The notes: a model not told the origin generated them from the sequence alone. A DNA stretch of 10,150 nt from an uncultured Gammaproteobacteria bacterium (GCA_938004235.1 CALKWL010000029.1:1-10150); one strand, 5' to 3'; positions 1 through 8,769 are shown, counted from the first letter of the stretch. Program-made: numbers and translations.

Positions 1-44
1 CACCGAGATCTACACTCTTTCCCTACACGACGCTCTTCCGATCT
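1..44 (+). other. Illumina TruSeq universal (P5-side) adapter, not genomic
   Basis: These 44 bases match the 3' part of the TruSeq universal adapter without a mismatch, from CACCGAGATCTACAC to the terminal GCTCTTCCGATCT. The sequence becomes genomic at base 45. Reading leuC through the junction produces an artificial C-terminal tail (DRKSVV), a familiar sign of adapter translation in public protein sets. The matching indexed-adapter sequence is at the other end of the window, in the orientation expected for a library insert. Confidence 0.98.
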
Positions 45-397
45 GGGCCGATCACGTGCACGATGCCCTGGCGCACATCGTTCATCCTGAACTCGACGAT
101 CTGGAATTCGGCGCAGTTTTTGTCGAGCGTGCTGACCTGCTCGCGCGAGACCGGGTCGGCAATGCCTTCGACGCCGTTGTCGCGCGAGCCCAGCGTTGGA
201 ACGTTATGATCCGGCACGGCCAGCATCGCCTCGCGACGCCACGGCTGACGACCCGCCATACGCAAGCCCTCGAAGGCCTGCGGCGAGGTCACCTCGTGCA
301 CGAGCTGGCGGTCGATGTAGATCAGCGCGGTGCCGTCGTCTTCCCGGCGGATCACATGCGCGTCCCAGAGTTTGTCGTAAAGCGTTCTCGCATTCAT
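45..397 (-). CDS. leuC: 3-isopropylmalate dehydratase large subunit LeuC (partial, N-terminal 117 residues)
   Basis: LeuC with LeuD isomerises 2-isopropylmalate to 3-isopropylmalate in cytoplasmic leucine synthesis, using a 4Fe-4S cluster. The visible 117 residues match the N terminus of the family: [10 protein letters not shown] near residue 5, [20 protein letters not shown] at 27-46, the DHN motif of the aconitase superfamily at 63-65, NCAEF near 94-98 and QGIVHVIGP at the cut. Full-length LeuC is about 465-470 residues, so roughly three quarters, including the cluster cysteines, is missing because the contig ends in adapter. The ATG at 397-395 is chosen because GGGGAGGGGA lies just upstream; a TTG five codons earlier would fall across that ribosome binding site. 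It lies 38 bases downstream of the PEBP-family gene on the same strand and may be read from the same transcript or a promoter inside it. Confidence 0.95.
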
Positions 398-435
398 GGC
401 TCCCCTCCCCAATTACTTTTATCTTTCACTTGAAA

Positions 436-1002
436 TCAGCGCGCGTATTTAGCCTTGAGCGTGGCCTTGGCCAGTTGGTTGGCGTGAATCATGTAGCCAA
501 TCAGCGCCGCACTGGCATCCGCCGGAACCTCCAGCCTGTCGGACTTCAGCGCGTACACGGTAAAAATGTAGCGATGCGGCTTGTCGCCCACGGGCGGACA
601 GGCGCCGCCAAATCCCTGCGCGCCAAAATCGGTGCGCCCGTGCATGGCGCCAACCGGCAACTTCGCGCCCGACGCATCACCCGCGCCCGCCGCAAGATGA
701 GTGACGCTCGCCGGAATGTTGTACACCACCCAATGCCACCAGCCGGAACCAGTGGGTGCGTCCGGGTCATACATGGTCACGGCGTAGCTGCGGGTGCCTT
801 CCGGCCCCGGCGTCCAGGACAACGCAGGCGACTGATTGCCGCCTTCACAGCCAAACCCGTTAAATACATGGTCAGCAACCAGGGTTTGTCCCGGCTTGAT
901 CTCGCTGCTGGACAGCGCGAATCCGCCCGAAGCCGCATGGGCAGGCATATTTAGACAGGCAAGCAAACCGACCACTGAAACCAACGATGGCAAACGCGAC
1001 AT
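436..1002 (-). CDS. secreted YbhB/YbcL-type PEBP family protein
   Basis: This is a 188-residue member of the phosphatidylethanolamine-binding protein (Raf kinase inhibitor-like) family. Bacterial members such as YbhB and YbcL have poorly defined roles. Residues 1-23 form a signal peptide with hydrophobic core and an AHA-AS cleavage site, so the mature protein is probably periplasmic. The ligand-pocket motifs are present: YDPDAPTGSGWWHWVVYNIP at 78-97 and the GRTDFGAQGFGGACPP segment at 122-137, followed by HRYIFTVYAL. The ATG at 1002-1000 is preferred because it follows a G-rich stretch (GGGGGG, six bases away) and gives a clean signal peptide; an in-frame ATG at 1020 has no such site. The gene is divergent from the LysR regulator and sits just upstream of leuC, which suggests co-transcription with leuC, although no functional link to leucine synthesis is evident. 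Confidence 0.9.
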   Translation of the reverse strand: MSRLPSLVSVVGLLACLNMPAHAASGGFALSSSEIKPGQTLVADHVFNGFGCEGGNQSPALSWTPGPEGTRSYAVTMYDPDAPTGSGWWHWVVYNIPASVTHLAAGAGDASGAKLPVGAMHGRTDFGAQGFGGACPPVGDKPHRYIFTVYALKSDRLEVPADASAALIGYMIHANQLAKATLKAKYAR

Positions 1003-1020
1003 CACACACCCCCCACGCAT

Positions 1021-1108
1021 TAAAGGTTTTGACTTGCGGGCAGTGTAAAAATGAATTATCCATAACTCCAATGGATAATTTTCATGGATTGCATTCCCAA
1101 TGGATATA
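1021..1108. promoter_or_regulatory. divergent promoter region with operator-like inverted repeat
   Basis: The gap between the PEBP gene and the LysR gene contains a perfect inverted repeat, AATTATCCAT (1054-1063) and ATGGATAATT (1071-1080), separated by seven bases. The ten bases CCAATGGATA occur at 1068-1077 and again at 1097-1106, 29 bases apart; the second copy spans the LysR start codon at 1100. A further CATGGAT lies at 1083-1089. LysR-type proteins usually bind interrupted dyads in such gaps, so this is a plausible autoregulatory operator. Possible promoter elements are weak: minus-strand TTGGAG (1071-1066) and TACACT (1047-1042), 18 bases apart, for the PEBP gene; and GATAAT (1074-1079) on the plus strand for the regulator. 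The promoter calls are tentative, whereas the repeat is certain. Confidence 0.65.
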
Positions 1109-1972
1109 TCAAACTACCAAGCCTTTCTCGCTGTGGCTGAACATGCCTCGTTTTCGCTGGCCGCCGACAAACTGCACCTGACTCAACCGGCCATCAGCAA
1201 ACGTATCGCCCAGCTCGAAACCAGCCTGGGCGTCACACTGTTCGACCGCCTGGGTCGGCGCACCGCCCTCACTGAAGCCGGGCGCGCCCTGCGCCCGGTG
1301 GCCGAACGCATCATTCATGAAGTGCGCGAAACCCGTCAGGTCATCGCGAATTTGTCGAGTGAAATCAGCGGCACACTTTCCATCGTCACCTCGCACCACA
1401 TCGGCCTGCGCCGCCTGCCGCCCCTTCTGAAGGACTACACGCGCCGCTACCCGTCTGTGCGCCTTGATCTTGCCTTTATGGATTCGGAACAAGCCTGCCA
1501 GGCCGTCGAGCGCGGCGAATATGAACTCGGCGTGGTCACCCTGCCCTTGCGCCCCTCGGCGCAATTAAGCCTCACATCGCTGTGGGACGACCCTCTGGTG
1601 ATCGCCGTCGCGCCGGAACACCCGCTTGCCAGCCGGGAGCGCATAAGCTTTGACGAACTTGGTCAGCACCCAGCCATCCTCCCCGCCGTAGGCACTTACA
1701 CCCGCACGATCATCGAGGCGACCATCCTGCAACGCCACGGCGCGCTGGACGTGATTCTAGAAACCAACTATCTGGAAACCCTGCGCACCATGGTTGCCAT
1801 CGGCCTCGGCTGGAGCGCCCTACCGCGCAAGATGCTGGGAGATGACGTGGTGGAAGCGCATGTGGAAGGGCTAACCATCCGGCGCACACTGGGCATGGTC
1901 AGCCATGCAGCTCGCACACCCTCTCACGCCGCGCAAGCCCTCATGAAGGTTTTACTCAACTCGAAGGACTGA
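1100..1972 (+). CDS. LysR-type transcriptional regulator
   Basis: This 290-residue protein has the standard LysR layout: an N-terminal winged helix-turn-helix at about residues 1-60 (FLAVAEHASFSLAADKLHLT, then QPAISKRIAQLE and LGVTLFDR), a linker helix to about 88, and an effector-binding domain of the periplasmic-binding-protein type from about 90 to the end. Length is typical. It is transcribed divergently from the PEBP gene and leuC, the usual arrangement between a LysR regulator and its target. Regulators of this family are often found beside leuC, so control of leucine genes is possible, but the effector cannot be read from the sequence. The ATG at 1100 has no Shine-Dalgarno sequence upstream and lies inside a repeat of the operator-like motif, so translation may be leaderless or weak. 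It ends at the bidirectional terminator shared with icd. Confidence 0.92.
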   Translation: MDISNYQAFLAVAEHASFSLAADKLHLTQPAISKRIAQLETSLGVTLFDRLGRRTALTEAGRALRPVAERIIHEVRETRQVIANLSSEISGTLSIVTSHHIGLRRLPPLLKDYTRRYPSVRLDLAFMDSEQACQAVERGEYELGVVTLPLRPSAQLSLTSLWDDPLVIAVAPEHPLASRERISFDELGQHPAILPAVGTYTRTIIEATILQRHGALDVILETNYLETLRTMVAIGLGWSALPRKMLGDDVVEAHVEGLTIRRTLGMVSHAARTPSHAAQALMKVLLNSKD

Positions 1973-2026
1973 GGTATTTCCTTCAACGAATTCACAAGAC
2001 TGATCCCCAGCAGCCTGTCGGAATAC

Positions 2027-2055
2027 AAAAAAGCCTGCGACAACGCAGGCTTTTT
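2027..2055. terminator. bidirectional intrinsic terminator between the LysR gene and icd
   Basis: A perfect stem GCCTGCG (2033-2039) and CGCAGGC (2044-2050) encloses the loop ACAA. It is preceded by six A (2027-2032) and followed by five T (2051-2055), so it works on both strands. It starts 54 bases after the LysR stop and lies 23 bases beyond the icd stop, so it ends both convergent transcripts. Confidence 0.9.
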
Positions 2056-2078
2056 CTTCTCGCTCACAACAAAGGCAT

Positions 2079-3335
<1,257 letters not shown>

Positions 3336-3660
3336 CATCTTGCTCCAAGTTCTATTAAGGGATTTATTGATTCGGCCAGATGAAGTTTGAATTAGTGACC
3401 AAGGTTGGGACAATGTCACTCCTTGAAAGAACATGGGAAGGCCGTATCAATAGTCAATCAAACCGATAGGTTATTGATACGGCACTGCGAAACCAACCGA
3501 CTGCGGTTGTGCATCCGACACGCGTCGGATTTAAAAATTCTCTGTGCCGTATCAATAACAACGAGGGCTCGATTATAGCGCTTTAACCTGCACGCTTGGC
3601 GCGCTCACAAATCAACAGTCGCAAGCGATTAAAGCGTTGGCGCCGCCTAAATGAGGCGTT
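3336..3660 (-). promoter_or_regulatory. icd upstream region: TATAAT box and structured leader
   Basis: About 325 bases without a convincing gene separate icd from the PAS gene. On the minus strand a perfect TATAAT (3577-3572) has no good -35 partner; it would start transcription near 3565 and give an icd leader of about 230 bases. The leader would begin almost at a set of nested inverted repeats (3470-3559). A third repeat copy lies at 3441-3452, and an AAGGAG site (plus-strand 3419-3424, CTCCTT) precedes an in-frame GTG/TTG. Between the TATAAT and the PAS gene there is a separated pair, CGCTTTAA (3579-3586) and TTAAAGCG (3629-3636), and a short hairpin CGCCT/AGGCG (3644-3658) just after the PAS stop that lacks a T run. 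The promoter is inferred. Confidence 0.5.
3441..3559 (-). repeat. three copies of a GCCGTATCAATA motif with nested hairpins
   Basis: The arms GTTATTGATACGGCAC (3470-3485) and GTGCCGTATCAATAAC (3544-3559) are perfect 16-base complements. Between them lie two perfect small hairpins: CAACCG/CGGTTG (3494-3509, loop ACTG) and ATCCGAC/GTCGGAT (3513-3530, loop ACGC). Together these would form a three-way junction. A third copy, GCCGTATCAATA at 3441-3452, is complementary to 3472-3483 with a 19-base loop, so the middle copy can pair with either neighbour but not both. The repeats are certain. Whether they act as protein-binding DNA sites or as leader RNA is open, and I recognise no known riboswitch class here. 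Confidence 0.85.
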
Positions 3661-4194
3661 TCAAGCAAGCGCGAGCCTGGACATTTCCTGGTAATCACCG
3701 AAGCCGCGCTTTTTCAACGCTTTTTTCAAGGCTTCGAGACCCGCCTTAACCTGGTCGGGGCGTGCGTGCTGCACCTCCGCCTGGCGCACCTCGCCAAACA
3801 GCTCGTCCAGATCATGCTTGAGCTTGGCATCAAAAAAACCCTTGCGTGTTGAACGATAACCAATAATTTCCGCGCTTCCGACACGGGTGTCCGGGTGAAA
3901 ATAGCCTAGCGTCCAGTAATGATCGCCGCCCTTGTTACGATTTTTAGTCACGCCAAAAAATGTCTCACCATTGCGCAAAGCTTGCCAGAGTGCAGCATAA
4001 ACGGCGCGGGGAACATCCGGGTGACGAACAATATTGTGCGGTTTTCCCAAAACCTCATTGCTGGCGTAGCCGGTCACGGCGAGAAAGGCTGAATTGGCAA
4101 AAGCGATGACCCCGTGAGGGTCTGTGCGCGTGGAAATGACCTCGGAAATTTTGACCTGACGCTCTTGACCGGTCAAAGGAAGCTTATCGTCCAT
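3661..4194 (-). CDS. stand-alone Aer-type PAS domain sensor protein
   Basis: This 177-residue cytoplasmic protein has a PAS domain at about residues 15-120 that closely resembles the FAD-binding PAS of the aerotaxis receptor Aer. Shared features are FANSAFLAVTGYASNEVLGK at 32-51, PHNIVRHPDVP at 52-62 with R57, H58 and D60 at the very positions that matter for FAD binding in Aer, W70, and KNRNKGGDHYW at 84-94. Unlike Aer it has no membrane segment, HAMP or methyl-accepting signalling domain. The remaining 55 residues are charged and helical (DAKLKHDLDELFGEVRQAE, then a lysine-rich stretch). It probably senses redox state or oxygen through a flavin and passes the signal to a partner protein; the partner is unknown. 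The ATG at 4194-4192 follows GAGG by nine bases. It is upstream of icd on the same strand but separated by 325 bases, so probably a separate unit. Confidence 0.88.
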   Translation of the reverse strand: MDDKLPLTGQERQVKISEVISTRTDPHGVIAFANSAFLAVTGYASNEVLGKPHNIVRHPDVPRAVYAALWQALRNGETFFGVTKNRNKGGDHYWTLGYFHPDTRVGSAEIIGYRSTRKGFFDAKLKHDLDELFGEVRQAEVQHARPDQVKAGLEALKKALKKRGFGDYQEMSRLALA

Positions 4195-4215
4195 CCGTCT
4201 TTACCTCATTGAGTT

Positions 4216-4258
4216 GGAAAGGGGCTCAGGAACACGGCCGATCTGAGCTTCCCCTTCC
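4216..4258 (-). promoter_or_regulatory. imperfect hairpin in the leader of the PAS gene
   Basis: GCTCAG (4224-4229) pairs with CTGAGC (4243-4248) around a 13-base loop. The stem continues outward with GGAAAGGG (4216-4223) against CCCCTTCC (4251-4258), with a small bulge of two T. The hairpin ends about 20 bases before the PAS start codon, in its presumed 5' leader. There is no T run, so it is not a normal terminator; an effect on translation or mRNA stability is possible. Confidence 0.45.
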
Positions 4259-4420
4259 ATCGGATGCGCTCTATCGACACGCACGCGCGCCGCGCATAAG
4301 AACAACCATCGTATATATAACAGCAATAAATCAACAGCTTAGGCTATCAATCGCCTGAGGATAATCACACATAAACCATGGTTAATCAAACATAAGTCGT
4401 CAATTCACCCAGAGGATGTC
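4259..4420. promoter_or_regulatory. divergent promoter region of the PAS gene and the nudJ operon
   Basis: This AT-richer stretch separates the divergent PAS and nudJ genes. Candidate -10 elements are GATAAT (4360-4365, plus strand, toward nudJ) and the TATATATA run at 4312-4319 (minus strand, toward the PAS gene). Neither has a strong -35 at the right spacing. AGAGGA (4411-4416), four bases before the ATG at 4421, is the nudJ ribosome binding site. Assignment rests on position and composition only. Confidence 0.4.
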
Positions 4421-6050
<1,630 letters not shown>

Positions 6051-6051
<1 letters not shown>

Positions 6052-6686
6052 TGGCGCGAACGATTGAAGACCAAACCCTTGCACTCGCGGGTATTGTTCA
6101 GGCCTGCCTGATCGTGCGCGAGCTGGCCTATCAGGGGCAGGCGCCTGAGCACGCCTTTGCGGCCAGCATCGCCAGCGTGTTTCGCATGGATGCGCCTGAC
6201 GTTCCCGCGGTGTACGACGGTGTATTACGCCTGGGTGACGGCTTGCGCCATTTGCGCAAACAACTGGCGGGACAGGCCGGCAACCAGGATGCGGATATCA
6301 TGCGCCATAGTCTGACACTGCTGCACCTGGCACAGCAATTGATGCTGGACACCGCCATGATGCAAACCGTGGGCAATGAGATTCAGGAGATCGGTCTGCG
6401 CGAAAAGGAGCAGGACTGGCTGGATCCCGGCCGTATCGAAGCCTTGGCCAATCTTTACCAGCAAACGATCAGCACGCTTACGCCCAAAGTCATGGTCAAG
6501 GGCAACCCAAATCAGCTCAATCAGCCCTGGGTCGCCCAACGCATCCGCAGCGCCCTGCTCGCGGGCATACGCTCGGCGGTGCTCTGGCATCAGTGCGGCG
6601 GGCGCAAGCTCAACCTGCTGTTCAGGCGCAAAAGCTTTATTGAGGCGACTGATAGCCTGCTGCGTAACGGACTAAGGGTGGTTTAA
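6051..6686 (+). CDS. hflD: high frequency lysogenization protein HflD homolog
   Basis: HflD is a membrane-associated, largely helical protein that in E. coli binds the phage lambda CII activator and affects lysogenization; its normal housekeeping role is not well established. The 211-residue product has the usual length (E. coli 213). Recognisable parts are TLALAGIVQACLIVRELAYQG at the N terminus (about 9-29), LSL-type helical repeats in the middle, and the diagnostic C-terminal block VKGNPNQLNQP, then RIRSALLAGIRSAVLWHQCG and GRKLNLLFRRK. It follows mnmA directly with overlapping stop and start (TAATG), with GGAG 11 bases before the ATG, as in the gammaproteobacterial nudJ-mnmA-hflD-purB group. 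Here purB does not follow; the next gene is on the other strand. Confidence 0.93.
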
Positions 6687-6698
6687 GCCAGGGCAAGA

Positions 6699-6731
6699 GG
6701 CCCAGGAGTGCCCGCCAGGGCACTTCAGGCC
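6699..6731 (+). terminator. hairpin after hflD, possible terminator
   Basis: AGTGCCC (6707-6713) and GGGCACT (6718-6724) form a perfect seven-pair stem with loop GCCA, extended by a G-T and a G-C pair and bracketed by GGCC at 6699 and 6728. It begins 12 bases after the hflD stop, between convergent genes, which fits a terminator. There is no T run on either strand, so it is not a canonical intrinsic terminator. Confidence 0.4.
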
Positions 6732-6751
6732 AGGCGGCGCGTGGACGAGCA

Positions 6752-7105
6752 TCAAGCCGTTTTATGTCGGCGACGGCCTTCGACAAAATAAATGAACCCG
6801 GGCAAGGCAAACACCGCGAACAGCACCACGCTCACGGAATAAAACTCCCAGGTTTTAGCATAGATCTCGCCGACACAGGCAGCGAAGCCAAAAAACGCAG
6901 GCACGCTGGCACAGCCAAGTTCAAAACGCCAGGCCAGTAAAGCCGCCAAGCCAAACCCCAGCATCCATTCCAGCAAACGCATCCAGAATGGCTTGGAAGA
7001 CCACGCCGCAGGAATCACAGCAAACAGACGCTGATTCAACCAAGGCGCATTGGCAAGCACAAAACTCAGGAAAATCAGACTGAATACGGCTGAAGAACTG
7101 GTCAT
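6752..7105 (-). CDS. DUF2818 family small membrane protein
   Basis: This is a small integral membrane protein of 117 residues that I place in DUF2818, a family of unknown function found next to nuoN in many Betaproteobacteria. Supporting features are the N-terminal helix VFSLIFLSFVLANAPWLNQR (7-26) followed by LFAVIP, the FWMRLLEW segment (40-47), a second hydrophobic stretch (about 48-80), TWEFYSVSVVLFAVFALPGF (85-104) as the last helix, and a basic tail GRRRHKTA. It is about 15 residues longer than I expect for the family, mainly in the middle. The start at 7105 fits the family; an in-frame ATG at 7159 would add 18 polar residues. Neither start has a strong ribosome site. It is the last gene of the nuo group here, parted from nuoN by the hairpin-rich element. 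A link to complex I is inferred from position only. Confidence 0.75.
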   Translation of the reverse strand: MTSSSAVFSLIFLSFVLANAPWLNQRLFAVIPAAWSSKPFWMRLLEWMLGFGLAALLAWRFELGCASVPAFFGFAACVGEIYAKTWEFYSVSVVLFAVFALPGFIYFVEGRRRHKTA

Positions 7106-7140
7106 CGATGACGGCCTATAGTTTGAACGCGGGGTTGCAC

Positions 7141-7157
7141 GATTCTGAACCAGAATC
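7141..7157 (-). repeat. short perfect hairpin upstream of the DUF2818 gene
   Basis: GATTCTG (7141-7147) and CAGAATC (7151-7157) are perfect complements around AAC. The hairpin lies just outside the larger hairpin-rich element, on the DUF2818 side, and overlaps the alternative start region of that gene. It lacks a T run. Function unknown. Confidence 0.5.
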
Positions 7158-7168
7158 ATCGCGGATTA

Positions 7169-7321
7169 GGGAAACGCTGATTTATTCAGCGTTTCCCGCT
7201 TGGGGCAGGATGTCCCAACACGGTCAAAGACGGAAGTCTTTGATTCGTGAGAGCTTATCGCGGGCGTGTACCGCGATAAGCGAGCTGATTTATTCCATGG
7301 ATGGAATAAATCAGCATCTCC
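7169..7321. mobile_element. hairpin-rich MITE-like element at the 3' end of nuoN
   Basis: About 153 bases of consecutive perfect inverted repeats: GGGAAACGCTGA/TCAGCGTTTCCC (7169-7197), TTGGG/CCCAA (7200-7218), TCAAAGAC/GTCTTTGA (7224-7243), GCTTATCGCGG/CCGCGATAAGC (7253-7281) and a 15-base pair of arms (7284-7298 and 7301-7315). The two ends are related as inverted repeats: the left begins GGGAAACGCTGATTTATTC and the right, read on the other strand, AGGAGATGCTGATTTATTC, identical at 16 of 19 positions. TTA occurs directly outside both ends (7166-7168 and 7322-7324), as expected of a three-base target duplication. No transposase is present. TTA-type targets and GAATAAATC-like ends recall IS5-family elements, but that link is inference. 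Confidence 0.6.
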
Positions 7322-8755
7322 TTAGAAGACCTGAGCGCACAAGGCGACCAGACCCGCCGGGTATAAGCCCAAAACCAGCACGGCGATTCCAGTGCCGTTC
7401 AATACCCAGCGCATGTCCAGAGTATGCGTCGGCATGCCTGTAACCAGCGGCTTGTCGAAATAAGCCATCTTGAGCACACGCAGGTAGTAGAAGGCGCCAA
7501 TCACCGACATGACCACCGCGTAAACAGCCAACCAGACCAGGTCAATCTGCACCACGGCCTGCAAGACCGCAAGCTTGGCCCAGAAGCCCAGGGTGAACGG
7601 AATACCCGCCATGGAAAACATCAAAATCAGCAAAATAAAAGCCATCCATGGACTGCGATCGTTCAAGCCTTTCAAGTCATCCAGCTGATCCGCCTCAATC
7701 CCGCGGGAAGCCAGGTAAGTAATGATGCCGAAACCGCCCAGGCTCATCAGGCCATAGGCCAAGGTGTAGAACAGTGCGGCAGAAAAACCATCCGCCGTAC
7801 CCGAAAGCACGCCAAGCAGGATAAAGCCGACATGCGACACAGTGGAGTAGGCCAGCATGCGTTTGAAACTGCTTTGCGCAATCGCAATCACGTTGCCGAC
7901 AAACAGGGAGGCGACAGCAAAAACGATCATCAGCATCTGCCAGTCGGGCAAAATACCGATCAGCCCATCCCCAAACAGACGAATCAGCAAGGCCAGCGCA
8001 GCAATTTTCGGCGCGGCCCCCAGATACAGGGTGACCGCAGTCGGCGCGCCGTCATAAACATCCGGCAGCCACATGTGAAACGGCGCGGCGCCCAGCTTGA
8101 ACACTAGCCCTGCCAACATGAACAACATCGCCATCAACAGGGCAAGCTTGGGTATTTCGCCGCCCAGAACCGCTTGACGAATCACCGCAATATCCAGCGA
8201 ACCGGTAATGCCGTACAACAACGACATGCCATACAACAACAACCCCGAGGCCAGCGCACCCAGCACAAAATATTTCATCGCCGCTTCAGATGCGCGAATG
8301 TCATCCCGATGAATCGCCACCATGGCATACATGGCCAGCGACATCAGCTCAAGACCCAGGTAAATCAGCAACAGACTGTAAGCGCTGACCATAATCATCA
8401 TGCCCAGCAGACCGAACAATCCCAGGATGTAGTACTCACCTTTGTGAATGTCGCGATCTTTGAGATAGCTGCGCGACAGTGCGAACGCCATGCTGGTCAT
8501 CAGAATCATCGCCAGCTTCATCACATCCGAAAGCCCGTCGTTGATGACGCTGCCATCAAAACTAAGACGCTGCTCCATACTCATGCCCGACAATACGGCA
8601 ACAAACGTAGCCGCTAGGCTGACTTGGGTCAACCAATAGGTCAGATCGCGTGAACCAGAATGCAGGAAGGCATCAATCAGCAAAATGGAACACGCCAGCG
8701 CCAGAAGAATAATCTCGGGCAAAATCGGCATTAAGTTGAGCGATTCTAAAGTCAT
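7322..8755 (-). CDS. nuoN: NADH-quinone oxidoreductase subunit N (NuoN)
   Basis: NuoN is one of the three antiporter-like proton-pumping subunits in the membrane arm of complex I. The 477-residue product has the expected length and about 14 hydrophobic segments. Key charged residues are present: E136 in YLGLELMSLAMYA, K220 in GLVFKLGAAPFHMWLPDVYDG, K250 in LGAAPKIAALALL, K298 in SSFKRMLAYSTVSHVG and K394 in FTLGFWAKLAVL, which form the proton channel of this subunit type. The ATG at 8755-8753 follows GGAA by six bases, 14 bases after the nuoM stop, so the two genes are co-transcribed in the normal nuoM-nuoN order. Its TAA stop (7324-7322) coincides with one of the two TTA copies flanking the hairpin-rich element, so an insertion there left the protein intact. 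Confidence 0.97.
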   Translation of the reverse strand: MTLESLNLMPILPEIILLALACSILLIDAFLHSGSRDLTYWLTQVSLAATFVAVLSGMSMEQRLSFDGSVINDGLSDVMKLAMILMTSMAFALSRSYLKDRDIHKGEYYILGLFGLLGMMIMVSAYSLLLIYLGLELMSLAMYAMVAIHRDDIRASEAAMKYFVLGALASGLLLYGMSLLYGITGSLDIAVIRQAVLGGEIPKLALLMAMLFMLAGLVFKLGAAPFHMWLPDVYDGAPTAVTLYLGAAPKIAALALLIRLFGDGLIGILPDWQMLMIVFAVASLFVGNVIAIAQSSFKRMLAYSTVSHVGFILLGVLSGTADGFSAALFYTLAYGLMSLGGFGIITYLASRGIEADQLDDLKGLNDRSPWMAFILLILMFSMAGIPFTLGFWAKLAVLQAVVQIDLVWLAVYAVVMSVIGAFYYLRVLKMAYFDKPLVTGMPTHTLDMRWVLNGTGIAVLVLGLYPAGLVALCAQVF

Positions 8756-8769
8756 GGATATTTCCGGGC

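Noticed and set aside
3441..3559. The repeats contain TGATACGGC, which also occurs in the Illumina P5 primer.
   Set aside because: Only nine bases match and the flanks differ from the adapter in all three copies. The block sits inside continuous genomic sequence, so it is not an adapter concatemer.
3470..3559. Could the nested hairpins before icd be a tRNA?
   Set aside because: Stem lengths, the 16-pair closing stem and the two-hairpin interior do not fit a cloverleaf, and there is no T-loop or anticodon arm.
4374..4383. Ten-base palindrome AACCATGGTT in the nudJ upstream region.
   Set aside because: A single short palindrome with no second copy nearby is expected by chance; not enough to call an operator.
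7141..7315. Could the hairpin series be a CRISPR array?
   Set aside because: The stems differ from one another and are not direct repeats with regular spacers; no cas gene is nearby.
7108..7443. Plus-strand open frame running through the hairpin-rich block into nuoN.
   Set aside because: It crosses perfect inverted repeats and the antisense of nuoN, with no homology or ribosome site.
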